Assembly: GCF_029893805.1 (NCBI RefSeq)
Contig: NZ_JARXYP010000002.1
Coordinates: 3,410,001 to 3,474,000, forward strand
Reading direction: 5' to 3'
Length of the DNA stretch: 64,000 nucleotides
Source of the DNA: Streptomyces sp. SAI-135
Lineage (GTDB): Bacteria > Actinomycetota > Actinomycetes > Streptomycetales > Streptomycetaceae
Part shown: positions 39,893-49,929 of the stretch, piece after piece
How the letters are laid out: each line of letters starts with the position of its first letter
Numbering within the stretch: position 1 is the first letter of the stretch
The notes under the pieces: model-generated
What the model was told of the DNA's origin: nothing
Databases searched by the model: none
Seen by the model: the letters and a program-made list of their open reading frames with translations, nothing else
Position numbers and translations under genes: made by a program

Positions 39893-42664
39893 GTGAGGTT
39901 CCTCAGGAGGGCCGAGCCGGGCGTCCGCGAGGAGAGCGTGCCCTGGGTGCGCACCCGGCTGCGGACCGCGCCCGGCACCGCGTTCTGGCTCGCGCTGCTG
40001 GTCGCGCTGACCGCCTGCCTGGCGGGCGCGTTCCCACCGGCGGTCGACCGGTACGAGGACGCCGGGCTGCGCCGGGCCGCCGAGCAGGCCCGCCCCGACC
40101 GGACCAGCGTCGAGGTGTACGCCCCGCCGCCGTCCGTGATGCTGTCGCCGCGCGAGCGGGAGGACGTGCTGCGCCCCGAACTGCTGGCCAGGCAGTACAC
40201 GAAGGTCCGTGCCGAGGTCCCGCGCGCGCTCGTCCTCGATCCGGAGCAGTCGACGTACGGGGTGCGCACCACCCTGGACCTGCCGGTACCGGACCCGTGG
40301 CTGCCGCGGCCGACCGGCAAGCCCGCGGAGGTGACCCTGATCGCCCAGACGGGCCTCGGCGCCCACTCCTCCCTGGCCCGGGGACGTCTGCCGCGTGCGG
40401 ACGAGGACGTGACCTCCGCGGCACCCGAGCTGGAGGCCGCGGTCACCGTGGAGACCGCCAAGGCCCTGCACATCAAGGTCGGTTCGGTGCTCCACGCGCC
40501 CGCCGCCGGCCGCACCCTCCCCATCCGCGTCACGGGCATCGTCACCCCGCGCGACCCCGAGGGCGCCTACTGGTCCACCCGGCCCACCCTGCGCACCCCG
40601 TCCCTGGTCCGCGAGCCCGCGCCGTCCGTGGACATGCACTGGCTCGGCGCCCTGCTCATCGCCCCCGAGGCGGCCCCGGTCCTGCTGGCCACGCCGGGAC
40701 GCCCGGAACGCTACTGGCAGTTGGCGCCCTCGGCAGGCAGCCTCCGGGCCCGTGACACGCCGGACCTGCGGTCCGCGCTCGCCTCCCTGGAGGCCGGGCC
40801 CGCGCTGCGCAAGGTGCGGCTGAGGATCGACGGTCCAGTGACCGAGCTGACACAGATCACCGGCCAGACCGAGGTCCTCACCGACCTCGACGAGGTCCTC
40901 GCCGCCTACGACCGGTTCCGCGCGGGAGTCGCGCCGCTGGTCGCGGTCGCCGCGTTCGGCACGGGCACGGTCGCTGTCGTCGTCCTGCTGATGGCGGGCG
41001 GTCTCACCGCGGAGCGCCGCCGCGCCGAGTTCGCCCTGCTGCGGGCCCGCGGCGCCTCCCTGCGGGGTCTGACGGCCCGCCTGTTCGCCGAGACGGCGGT
41101 CGTGGCCGTCCCGGCGGGCGCCCTGGGCCTGGCCGCCGCGCTCGTCGCGGTCCCCGGGGGCCGCCTTCGGTACGCGGTCGCGGCCGCCGCGGCCGTCACC
41201 GCCGTCGTCTGCGCCGCCCTCCCGCTGCGCACGGCGGCCGCCCACCGCGTGGTCCGCGTGCACACCGGCCGCGAGGACATCTCCGCCGTACGACCGTCCC
41301 GGCGCCGTACGGTCGCCGAGCTGACGCTGCTGGTGCTGGCGGCGGGAGCGGTGGAGTCGCTGCGCCGCCGCGGCACATCGGGCACCTCCGGCGACCTCGT
41401 CTCCCTGGCACCCGTGCTGGTGGGCGTGATCGCCGCCCTGGTCCTGGTCCGGCTGTACCCGCTCCCGCTGCGCGGCCTGGCCCGCCCGGCCGCCCGGCTG
41501 CGCGGTGTCCTCGCCCACCTGTCCCTGGCCCGGGCGGGCCGCACCTCGGCCTCCGCCGTGCTGCCGCTGCTCGCCCTGCTGACCGCCCTGACCACGGCGG
41601 CCTTCGGCGGCTCGGTCCTCGCGGGCGTCCAGGACGCCCGCGACCGGGCGGCCCTGCTCGCGGTCGGCGCCGACGCGCGCGTGGAGACGGCGGCACCGCT
41701 CCCGTCCGGGCTGCCGGACCGGCTGCGCGGCTCACGGGGGGTGAGCGACCTGTCCGCGGTGAGCGTCACCTCCGACGCGAAGCCGGAGAACGGAGCCCAG
41801 TCGCTGCCGCTGGTCGGGGTGGACCCCGCGGACTACGCGGCCCTTTCGTCCCGGACGGACATCGGCGCCTTCGCGGCGACCCGGCTGCGGGCGGGGGCCG
41901 CCGGTACGCCGGTCCCGGCGCTGGCCGCCACGGCCACCGCCCGGACGTACGGCACCCGCCCCTTCCCGGTCCTCCTCCCGGACGGCAGCTCGCTCACCGT
42001 CCGCATCACCACCGTCCTCGACCGCACTCCGGCGGTGGCGGGCTCGGACTTCCTGGTCGTGAACCGCGAGGCACTGAGCCCGGCGATGGCACGCCCGACG
42101 GCCCTGCTGCTGACGGGGCAGGGCCTGGACGGGGCCGCGCTGCGAAGGGCGGCGCCCGAGGCGGCGTCCGTGCACCTGAAGTCCGAGGAACGCCGGCGCT
42201 TCGTCGACTCGCCCCTCCAGACCGGTGCGGAAGGCGTCTACGCGACCGCGGTGGCGGCCGGCACCGGCTACGCCGTCCTGGCCCTGCTGCTGTCCCTCCT
42301 GCGCACGGCCCCCGAGCGCACGGCCCTGCTGGCCCGCCTGCGCACGATGGGCCTGACCCGGGCCGCGGGCCGCCGCCTGCTGATCCTGGAGTCCCTGCCC
42401 CAGGCGTTCCTGGCCGCCCTCGGAGGCGTCCTCACCGGCTGGGCCACCATCCGCCTCCTGTCCCCCGGAGTCGACCTGACGGCCATCGCGCTCCCCGCGG
42501 CCGAACCCGCGGCGACCGCGGCGGAGTTGCGCACGGACACCCTGTCCCTGGCGATACCGGCGACAGCCGTGCTGCTCCTGGCGGTGGGGATGGGCATCGG
42601 GCAGGCATGGTGGTCGGGGAGACGGGGTTCGGTGCAGGAGCTGCGAGCGGGGGATGCGAGATGA
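39893..42664 (+). CDS. Second FtsX-like ABC permease
   Basis: 923 residues. GTG 39893 is preferred because GAGGGGGG lies eight bases upstream; GTG 39875 and 39884 would overlap the previous gene. N-terminal helix (FWLALLVALTACLAGAF), an outer domain, then many helices including VAVAAFGTGTVAVVVLLMAGG with the coupling segment RRRAEFALLRARGASLRGL, and a C-terminal group ending LSLAIPATAVLLLAVGMGIG. It is a diverged paralogue of the gene before it, so the transporter is probably a heterodimer. Its stop overlaps the start of the 90-codon reading frame (ATGA). Confidence 0.88.
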   Translation: MRFLRRAEPGVREESVPWVRTRLRTAPGTAFWLALLVALTACLAGAFPPAVDRYEDAGLRRAAEQARPDRTSVEVYAPPPSVMLSPREREDVLRPELLARQYTKVRAEVPRALVLDPEQSTYGVRTTLDLPVPDPWLPRPTGKPAEVTLIAQTGLGAHSSLARGRLPRADEDVTSAAPELEAAVTVETAKALHIKVGSVLHAPAAGRTLPIRVTGIVTPRDPEGAYWSTRPTLRTPSLVREPAPSVDMHWLGALLIAPEAAPVLLATPGRPERYWQLAPSAGSLRARDTPDLRSALASLEAGPALRKVRLRIDGPVTELTQITGQTEVLTDLDEVLAAYDRFRAGVAPLVAVAAFGTGTVAVVVLLMAGGLTAERRRAEFALLRARGASLRGLTARLFAETAVVAVPAGALGLAAALVAVPGGRLRYAVAAAAAVTAVVCAALPLRTAAAHRVVRVHTGREDISAVRPSRRRTVAELTLLVLAAGAVESLRRRGTSGTSGDLVSLAPVLVGVIAALVLVRLYPLPLRGLARPAARLRGVLAHLSLARAGRTSASAVLPLLALLTALTTAAFGGSVLAGVQDARDRAALLAVGADARVETAAPLPSGLPDRLRGSRGVSDLSAVSVTSDAKPENGAQSLPLVGVDPADYAALSSRTDIGAFAATRLRAGAAGTPVPALAATATARTYGTRPFPVLLPDGSSLTVRITTVLDRTPAVAGSDFLVVNREALSPAMARPTALLLTGQGLDGAALRRAAPEAASVHLKSEERRRFVDSPLQTGAEGVYATAVAAGTGYAVLALLLSLLRTAPERTALLARLRTMGLTRAAGRRLLILESLPQAFLAALGGVLTGWATIRLLSPGVDLTAIALPAAEPAATAAELRTDTLSLAIPATAVLLLAVGMGIGQAWWSGRRGSVQELRAGDAR

Positions 42665-42933
42665 GGAGCCTCGTGCGGGCGGGACCTCCCGCAGGCGGAG
42701 GACACGGGATGAACCACTTCGCGCGGGGGAAGGCCGCCCCGGCGGCACGACGGCCCGCGGGCCACCGCGCGGTACCCGCCGACGCGCCGCACGACGCCAC
42801 CGGCGCCCCCGCGGAGCCGGGCGACGGCGGCACCCGCCCGACGGAACCCGCCCCCGCGGGGCCCGGCGGCGGCACCCGCCCGACAGCACAGCGCGGCACA
42901 TCGACAGGCGCCCCCACAGGAGACGGCCAGTGA
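42661..42933 (+). CDS. Small Gly/Pro/Ala-rich reading frame bridging permease and ATPase
   Basis: 90 codons from ATG 42661 (ATGA overlap with the permease stop) to a TGA that overlaps the ATPase GTG (GTGA). The product is low complexity (GGTRPTEPAPAGPGGGTRPT), with no domain or membrane segment. The perfect fit at both ends suggests that ribosomes translate through it. It may be a disordered linker protein, or simply a coupling frame. Not recognised as a family. Confidence 0.45.
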   Translation: MRSLVRAGPPAGGGHGMNHFARGKAAPAARRPAGHRAVPADAPHDATGAPAEPGDGGTRPTEPAPAGPGGGTRPTAQRGTSTGAPTGDGQ

Positions 42934-43886
42934 CCACGAACCCCACCCTCACCGACCTCGCCCACAAGGCGACCGAGGCCCGTTCCCGGCCCACCTACGG
43001 CCACGACGCCCTGATCACCTGCGACCGGCTCGTGCGCATCTTCACCACGGACGGCGTGGAGGTCCAGGCCCTCCAGGGCCTCGACCTGCTCGTCCGGGAG
43101 GGCGAACTGCTCGCCCTCGTGGGTGCGTCCGGCAGCGGCAAGTCCACCCTGATGAACATCCTCGCCGGACTGGACACCCCCACCGCCGGTGCCGCGAGGG
43201 TCGCGAGCCACGACCTGCTGACGATGACCGCGAAGGACCGCCTGGCCTACCGCCGGGGGACGGTCGGCTTCGTCTGGCAGCAGACCTCCCGCAACCTCCT
43301 CCCCTATCTCACCGCCGCCCAGAACATCACCCTGCCCATCCAGCTCTCCGGCTCCCGGACCTCCCGCCGCGCCCAGTCCGAACGCGCCCTGGAACTCCTG
43401 GAGTTGCTGGAGGTGGCCGACTGCCGAAACCGCCGCCCCCACCAGATGTCGGGCGGCCAGCAGCAACGCGTGGCGATAGCGGTGGCGCTGGCCAACAAAC
43501 CCGCGGTCCTGCTGGCCGACGAACCGACCGGCGAACTCGACTCCCACACCGCGGAGCAGATCTTCGCCGCCTTCCGCGCGGCCAACGAACAGCTCGGCAC
43601 GACCATCGTCATCGTCACCCACGACCCGGCGGTGGCCGGAGAGGTCCGCCGCGCGGTGGCCATCAGGGACGGCCGTACCTCCACGGAGGTCCTGCGCCGC
43701 AGCGAGGTGGACGCGACGACGGGCCACGAGACCCTGGTGGCGAGGGAGTACGCGATGCTCGACCGCGCGGGCCGGCTCCAACTGCCGAAGGAGTACACCG
43801 AGGCGCTGGGCATGCGGGACAGGGTCGCGCTGGAACTGGAGCCGGACCACATCGGCGTGTGGCCGGACGACAGCGACCGGGACTGA
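42930..43886 (+). CDS. ABC transporter ATPase with C-terminal AbrB-like tail
   Basis: 318 residues; GTG 42930 follows ACAGGAGA. Walker A VGASGSGKSTLMN, Q-loop FVWQQTSRNLLP, signature MSGGQQQRVAIAVAL, Walker B VLLADEPTGELD and the switch His in VIVTHD are intact; it belongs to the MacB/LolD group. After the ATPase proper, residues ~275-310 read MLDRAGRLQLPKEYTEALGM and continue to ELEPDHIGVWP, a swapped-hairpin AbrB/SpoVT-like unit. The extra module could dimerise the ATPase or bind DNA or a protein. It energises the two permeases encoded upstream. Confidence 0.9.
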   Translation: MTTNPTLTDLAHKATEARSRPTYGHDALITCDRLVRIFTTDGVEVQALQGLDLLVREGELLALVGASGSGKSTLMNILAGLDTPTAGAARVASHDLLTMTAKDRLAYRRGTVGFVWQQTSRNLLPYLTAAQNITLPIQLSGSRTSRRAQSERALELLELLEVADCRNRRPHQMSGGQQQRVAIAVALANKPAVLLADEPTGELDSHTAEQIFAAFRAANEQLGTTIVIVTHDPAVAGEVRRAVAIRDGRTSTEVLRRSEVDATTGHETLVAREYAMLDRAGRLQLPKEYTEALGMRDRVALELEPDHIGVWPDDSDRD

Positions 43887-43942
43887 CGCCGGTCAGCCGG
43901 TGAGCCGGTGAGCCGGTGAGCCGGTGAGCCGGTGAGCTGGTC
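43887..43942. repeat. 8-bp tandem repeat filling a convergent intergenic gap
   Basis: AGCCGGTG is repeated five times without error from 43895 to 43934, flanked by variant units CGCCGGTC before and AGCTGGTC after. The array runs from the ATPase stop up to and into the stop of the leftward gene. It is a simple-sequence tract and should vary in length between strains. Confidence 0.9.
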
Positions 43943-44609
43943 AGCGCACGCTGACGCCGAGCGCTCCGAGTCCCCCCTGACGTACGGCGATCGAGCCGTA
44001 CGGCGTGCGCAGCCGCAGCCAGGCCCCCGACGCGAACAGCGCCGCCTGGCCTCCGGGGCGCAGGAAGCCGAGCGACTGGGCCGCGTGCACGGCCCGCACG
44101 GGCAGCCGGGTGTCCCCCACGGCCCGGGACCAGATCTCCCGCCCGATCCGGTCGAGTGCCGCCCGGGTACGCTCCTCGGAGCCCAACTCCTCGGTGCGGG
44201 CCCGGAATTCGGCGACGCCGGAGAGGACGAGAGCCCGCAGCTCCGTCGGCTCGGGCAGCCCGGTCACCGGCTGCCATCCGCCACGCGGCGGCAGCACTCC
44301 GGCCCACGGCGGCCCGGTCACCGCCCCCGGCACGACAGCCGTGCCGGCGCTCTCGTCGACGGACTCCAGGAGCTCCCCGGCGGACACGGTCACGTCGAGG
44401 GTGACGTCGAGCCCGTTCTCGTACGGCTTGGCGAGGCGGACCGCCCGGATCGCCAGTACCTCGAAGGACGGCGGGCGCCCGAAGACGGCGAGCGCGGTGC
44501 CGGTGCCCTGGAGCCGTACCGCGGCCGAGCGGTCGTAGTGGAGCAGCCGGGAGAGGAAGGCGGCGAGGTCCGCTGCCTCCCCCTCGTCGGCGAGGTGGAG
44601 CACCGTCAT
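43941..44609 (-). CDS. Conserved hypothetical protein downstream of ettA and the thioesterase
   Basis: 222 residues from ATG 44609, overlapping the thioesterase stop (ATGA). No signal peptide or membrane helix. It starts with a helix and strand pattern (VLHLADEGEAADLAAFLSRLL, then SAAVRLQGTGTALAVFGRPP), and contains RPGGQAALFASGAWLRLRTPYGSIAV near the end. I do not recognise a domain. Its tight placement after ettA and the thioesterase suggests a shared transcript; function unknown. Confidence 0.8.
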   Translation of the reverse strand: MTVLHLADEGEAADLAAFLSRLLHYDRSAAVRLQGTGTALAVFGRPPSFEVLAIRAVRLAKPYENGLDVTLDVTVSAGELLESVDESAGTAVVPGAVTGPPWAGVLPPRGGWQPVTGLPEPTELRALVLSGVAEFRARTEELGSEERTRAALDRIGREIWSRAVGDTRLPVRAVHAAQSLGFLRPGGQAALFASGAWLRLRTPYGSIAVRQGGLGALGVSVR

Positions 44610-45019
44610 GCGGCGACGGCCTCCTCCTCGTCGTCGTCCCGGTACTCCTCGAGGAACTCGCGTTCCTCCGCGGTGATCCGGCGCGGCCGCTGGGCCGCGA
44701 AGTCGAACGGCACTATCACCGTCGACGCGCGGACGTAGACGTCGTCGCCGTCCTTCACCTCGTAGGCGATGGTGAAGGACGCCGCCCGGATCTCGGTGAC
44801 CCACAGCTCGATGTCCACGGGCGCGTGCCGGTGGACGAGCTGCCGCTTGTAGTCGATCTCATGGCGTGCCACCACGGACCCCTGCTGGAAGTCCTTCTCC
44901 GGGCGGAACAGGAAGTCGATACGGGCTTCCTCCAGGTAGCGGAGGAAGACCACGTTGTTGACGTGGCCGTACGCGTCCATGTCCGCCCAGCGCAGCGGGC
45001 AGCGGTAGATGTGCCGCAA
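44606..45019 (-). CDS. Hotdog-fold acyl-CoA thioesterase
   Basis: 137 residues from TTG 45019, three bases after the ettA stop region; longer readings lie inside ettA. RCPLRWADMDAYGHVNNVVFLRYLEEARIDF is the 4-hydroxybenzoyl-CoA-type thioesterase signature (quoted by its landmarks WADMDAYGHVNN, with catalytic Asp, and FLRYLEEAR). Following strands DYKRQLVHRHAPVDIELWV and SFTIAYEVKD complete the hotdog. The C-terminus is a highly acidic run (EEYRDDDEEE). Likely hydrolyses acyl-CoA or acyl carrier thioesters in the cytosol; substrate unknown. Confidence 0.88.
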   Translation of the reverse strand: MRHIYRCPLRWADMDAYGHVNNVVFLRYLEEARIDFLFRPEKDFQQGSVVARHEIDYKRQLVHRHAPVDIELWVTEIRAASFTIAYEVKDGDDVYVRASTVIVPFDFAAQRPRRITAEEREFLEEYRDDDEEEAVAA

Positions 45020-45021
45020 GA

Positions 45022-46686
<1,665 letters not shown>

Positions 46687-46919
46687 GAGAAACCGTCCGG
46701 CAGCTTGAAATCTGGCAGTGGGCAGATACACCCCATCTTGCCTGACCGCCACCCCTGGGGGGAAACGCGTATGGTCCGGGCCCGCTGACCTGGCGCTTCA
46801 CTGCTGCCTGCATGAACCTCAACCGACGACCGCCTCGGCCACGGTGCTTGCCGTCGACGGGAGCACGTCGCGGGTGTCCGTTGCGGCCGTAGGTCCGAAA
46901 CGAAGACGTGGCCGCGTCA

Positions 46920-46957
46920 ATGTTGGTGACGTATTCTTCTATGTACATAACCAACAT
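46920..46957. promoter_or_regulatory. Nested palindrome upstream of vapB
   Basis: Outer arms ATGTTGGT (46920-46927) and ACCAACAT (46950-46957) enclose the 10-bp palindrome TATGTACATA (46940-46949). It is 15 bp before the vapB start and overlaps the likely promoter, as expected for autorepression by a VapBC complex. Confidence 0.7.
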
Positions 46958-46972
46958 CGAGGGGGGTGCCGC

Positions 46973-47194
46973 ATGTCTGTGACCCAGATCGACATCGATG
47001 ACGACGCTTTGGAGCGCGCCATGGCTCTGGCCAGAGTCAGGACCAAGAAGGAGGCGGTCAACCTCGCTCTGCGCTTCTACGCCGAGCAGCAGGAGCGTGC
47101 GGCGCGCATCAGCCGTCATTTCGAGCGTGCGCGTGAGTGGGGTGCCGTCGAGGACGCCGAGCGCCTGCACCAGGCGGAGAAGAACAGCCGGTGA
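46973..47194 (+). CDS. vapB: VapB-type antitoxin
   Basis: 73 residues from ATG 46973, behind GAGGGGGG. VTQIDIDDDALERAMALARVRTKKEAVNLALRFY (landmarks TQIDIDDDALERAM and TKKEAVNLALR) is a ribbon-helix-helix DNA-binding domain of the DUF2191/VapB family. The C-terminal tail (EWGAVEDAERLHQAEK) would wrap the toxin. The stop overlaps vapC (GTGA). A nested palindrome lies just upstream. Confidence 0.92.
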   Translation: MSVTQIDIDDDALERAMALARVRTKKEAVNLALRFYAEQQERAARISRHFERAREWGAVEDAERLHQAEKNSR

Positions 47195-47601
47195 TCTACC
47201 TGCTCGACACGTCCGGCCTGGTCCGGCTGCTCCGCGATGCACAACTGCAATCGGCCTGGTACGACGCGATCGACGCCGGAGCCATCGCATCCTGCTATGT
47301 GCAGCGCACCGAGTTCCTGCACAGCGCCCGGACCGGACGCGAGTACGACGAGATCGTGGAGATGTTCACCGATCTCTACCCGGACGTGTCGGTGCCGAAG
47401 AATGCGGGACGCTGGATCGGCGGGGTGCAACACCGTATGGCCCAGGCCGGCGAGCACCGCAGCGCCTCGGCGGTGGACCTCGTGATCGCTGCCACCGCGG
47501 CTCACCACGGCTTGGCCGTCCTCCACGACGACGCCGACTACCGTGCCATCGCTCGGCACGCGTCGAACCTGACCGAACACAACGTCCACGACGTCTCCTG
47601 A
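47191..47601 (+). CDS. vapC: VapC-type PIN-domain toxin
   Basis: 136 residues from GTG 47191. PIN acidic residues are in place: Asp6 in YLLDTSGLVRLL, Glu41 in YVQRTEF, Asp in SAVDLVIAATAAHHGL and Asp in VLHDDADYRAIA. PIN toxins cleave RNA, often tRNA or rRNA, when the antitoxin is degraded. The four-base overlap with vapB fixes the start. Nothing suggests inactivation. Confidence 0.92.
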   Translation: MIYLLDTSGLVRLLRDAQLQSAWYDAIDAGAIASCYVQRTEFLHSARTGREYDEIVEMFTDLYPDVSVPKNAGRWIGGVQHRMAQAGEHRSASAVDLVIAATAAHHGLAVLHDDADYRAIARHASNLTEHNVHDVS

Positions 47602-48015
47602 GGCTCCCGTGATCGGCGCAGGTGCGTTGTGGATGCCGTCGGATCAGGAAGCAGCCCTCGATTGCGTCGCGGACGCTGGTGATCTCGAGCTCTGTGGCTG
47701 GTCGGGCCCATCGGTCGGGCTGCACCGGCCGGCCTTCTTCCCGAACACCGCCGTCAGCGGCGATGATCACGCCAGGACAGATCACTTGCTGGTGTGGCAA
47801 CCGGCCGGGCGGTCAAAGACGGACCCCGTGCACTGTCCGCTCCTTTTCTGTTCATGCGCTGCGCTACGCGCCTGCTCAGAGAGTGCAAGGGCATCCGGGT
47901 GACCGTCATCGGCGGTCGGGCAAGGGTGCTGCAAGGCGCGTGCAAGGAAAGCGCCGTGTGCGCCGGGCACCCCCCAGCCGTCCGTTGTACGCAGCGACGA
48001 GCGATGGGGGATCGC
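47602..48015. other. Gene-poor 414-bp stretch after vapC
   Basis: I see no convincing gene. Codon-position GC bias is weak and the base composition is a little lower in GC than in neighbours. A reverse-strand frame near 47620-47800 (MPHQQVICPGVIIAADGG) lacks a start signal and a recognisable family. The promoter of the gene at 48016 should lie in the last ~100 bp. Confidence 0.5.
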
Positions 48016-49257
48016 GTGTCCGTAGGAACGACGAGATCAGCACTGATCGAGCAGGGGCACTGGCTGACCGTACGGGACTGCAAACGGGTCCTGGTCGTCG
48101 TGCACACCGTGACCTTCGCCCAGCGACTGCGCGAGGTCTTCGAACTCCTGGAGACCGACCTGCGCGTCCAGTTGGTCTTCACGGTCGCACCGCACGCCTT
48201 CGGCAACGGCACCACCGAGTACCTGCGGAGCCTGGGCATCGGCACGGTGCCCTGGGAGGAGGCCCGGCGCGCCGAGTTCGACCTCGCTCTCGCCGCGGGC
48301 TCCCGCGGGGTGCACGAACTGCGGGCTCCGGTCGTACGCGTCTCGCACGGTGCCGGTCAGATCAAACTGCTCACCGACGTCACCGCGCTGGCGCCGGGAG
48401 AGCCGAGACCGCCCGGGATGCTGAGCCGCCGGCACCTGCTGCACGAGGGGCGGCTGGTCCCGGCCGCGATCGTCTACGCCCACGACCGGGACCTGGAGGA
48501 ACTGTCCCGGACCTGCCCGGAGGCACTCGCGGTGGCCCACGTGGCGGGTGATCCGTGCGTCGACCGGATCCTGGCCGGCCTGCCCGGCCGCGATGCCTAC
48601 CGCCGGGCACTGGGGATCGAGGACGGGCAACGACTCGTCGTCGTCACGTCCACCTGGGGGCCCGCCTCGACGTTCGGTCGGCTCGACTCCCTGCTGCCGC
48701 AGCTACTGAGCCAGTTGCCGGACGACGGCTACCGCGTCGCGATGCTCGTCCATCCCAACGTGTTCGCCGGCCACGGCACCCGGCAGGTGCACCGCTGGCT
48801 GTCCTGCTCCCGGGGCCGGGGGCTCGCCGTGGTGCCGCCCGAGGCGGACTGGCAGGCGCCGCTGATCGCGGCCGACTGGATCATCGGCGACCACGGATCC
48901 CTGACCGCGTACGGCACGCTCACGGAAGCGACCCTGCTGCTGAGCGCCGGCCCCCGGCGCGAGGTGTCGGCGTCCTCCCCGGCGGCCCTGCTCTCGGCCG
49001 TGGCACCCGTCGTCGCACCGGGATACCCGCTCGCGGAGCAGCTCGACTACGCGGCACAGCTGCACCGGCCGGGGCAGTACGACCATGTCGCGGCCTCGCT
49101 GTCGTCGGCGCCGGGGCAGTTCCACCGTCGGATGCGCTCGGTCCTCTACCGCCTGCTCGGACTCGGAGAACCCGCCCGTCCGCCTCTCCTCACACCGCCC
49201 CCGCCGCCCCCCGAGCTGAGCCGGTGGGAGCTCTCCGCCGGCAGCGGTGCGGCATGA
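48016..49257 (+). CDS. GT-B-like protein, CDP-glycerol glycerophosphotransferase-related, function uncertain
   Basis: 413 residues from GTG 48016, chosen because ATGGGGGATCGC supplies a Shine-Dalgarno; ATG 48004 is the alternative. The N-terminal half has Rossmann-like strands (DCKRVLVVVHTVTFAQRL, VQLVFTVAP). The C-terminal half has RLVVVTSTWGPASTFGRLDSLLPQLL, VAMLVHPNVF and ADWIIGDHGSLTAYGT, which resembles the D-[HY]-[GS]-S nucleotide site of CDP-glycerol and polysialic-type transferases. No membrane segment. The stop overlaps the start of the next gene (ATGA). I infer a nucleotide-sugar or polyol-phosphate transferase fold; the substrate is unknown. Confidence 0.7.
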   Translation: MSVGTTRSALIEQGHWLTVRDCKRVLVVVHTVTFAQRLREVFELLETDLRVQLVFTVAPHAFGNGTTEYLRSLGIGTVPWEEARRAEFDLALAAGSRGVHELRAPVVRVSHGAGQIKLLTDVTALAPGEPRPPGMLSRRHLLHEGRLVPAAIVYAHDRDLEELSRTCPEALAVAHVAGDPCVDRILAGLPGRDAYRRALGIEDGQRLVVVTSTWGPASTFGRLDSLLPQLLSQLPDDGYRVAMLVHPNVFAGHGTRQVHRWLSCSRGRGLAVVPPEADWQAPLIAADWIIGDHGSLTAYGTLTEATLLLSAGPRREVSASSPAALLSAVAPVVAPGYPLAEQLDYAAQLHRPGQYDHVAASLSSAPGQFHRRMRSVLYRLLGLGEPARPPLLTPPPPPPELSRWELSAGSGAA

Positions 49258-49886
49258 CGAGCGCCCGGCCACCGGCCCCGGACGCGGGCACGGACGCGGC
49301 ATGGTCCACGGTGTGCTTCCAGCCCGCACACCCAGGCGGGCGCCTTCACCCAGGCGGCTCGCACGATCGGTGGTCCCTCGCGGTCTGGCGCTCGGACACG
49401 GCCCACGGGCCGGTGCTCGTACGGTCCGATCCGCTGCCCCGGTCCGCCCGGGGCCCCGGGCATCCGTACCCCCCGCGCTGCCCGCACCCGCCCGGCGGCC
49501 CCTTGCCGTGCGACGTGCACCTGTGGGTGGACGCGGACAGCCCGCAGCGGCCGGCGCTGCTGGCCCAGGCCGACGTCCTGGTGAGCCGCGTGCCCCTGGC
49601 GCCCGGCGCGGCCCGCCGAAGGGTGCTCGAACTGCTGGCCGCCCATCCCGGGTGCCTTGCCGTCGCCGTACCCGACACCGCCACAACGTGTGCCGTGGCG
49701 GTACGGCACGGTGGAGCGGGCCATGGGTCCTTCCTACGGCCGTCGCGGGGCAGCACGCCCGGCGCCTCGCTCCCGCCGCGCACGGTCGTCTCGGTCATGC
49801 ACGCCTGGATGGTGGCCGGGAGATCACCGGGCGCGCTGCGCGGCCTCACGCCGATGCCGATGCCGGTGCCGTTCTCGTCGCACTGA
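49254..49886 (+). CDS. Hypothetical protein coupled to the GT-B-like gene
   Basis: 210 residues from ATG 49254 (ATGA overlap). Rich in Pro, Ala, Arg and His, no signal peptide. A more ordered segment, LLAQADVLVSRVPLAPGAARRRVLELLAAHPGCLAVAVPDTATTCAVAV, is quoted by QADVLVSRVPL and GCLAVAVPDTATTCA. Not recognised. Translation coupling means it probably works with the upstream protein. It converges on the NB-ARC gene with a 43-bp gap. Confidence 0.65.
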   Translation: MTSARPPAPDAGTDAAWSTVCFQPAHPGGRLHPGGSHDRWSLAVWRSDTAHGPVLVRSDPLPRSARGPGHPYPPRCPHPPGGPLPCDVHLWVDADSPQRPALLAQADVLVSRVPLAPGAARRRVLELLAAHPGCLAVAVPDTATTCAVAVRHGGAGHGSFLRPSRGSTPGASLPPRTVVSVMHAWMVAGRSPGALRGLTPMPMPVPFSSH

Positions 49887-49929
49887 CCGGACGGGAGGAG
49901 GCCCGCGGCGGCGTCGGCCCGAACCGCGC

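Noticed and set aside
43895..43942. Tandem 8-bp repeats as a possible CRISPR array
   Set aside because: No spacers between units and no cas genes; it is a simple tandem repeat.
47620..47800. Reverse-strand frame after vapC as a transposase remnant
   Set aside because: No recognisable transposase motif or inverted-repeat ends could be found.
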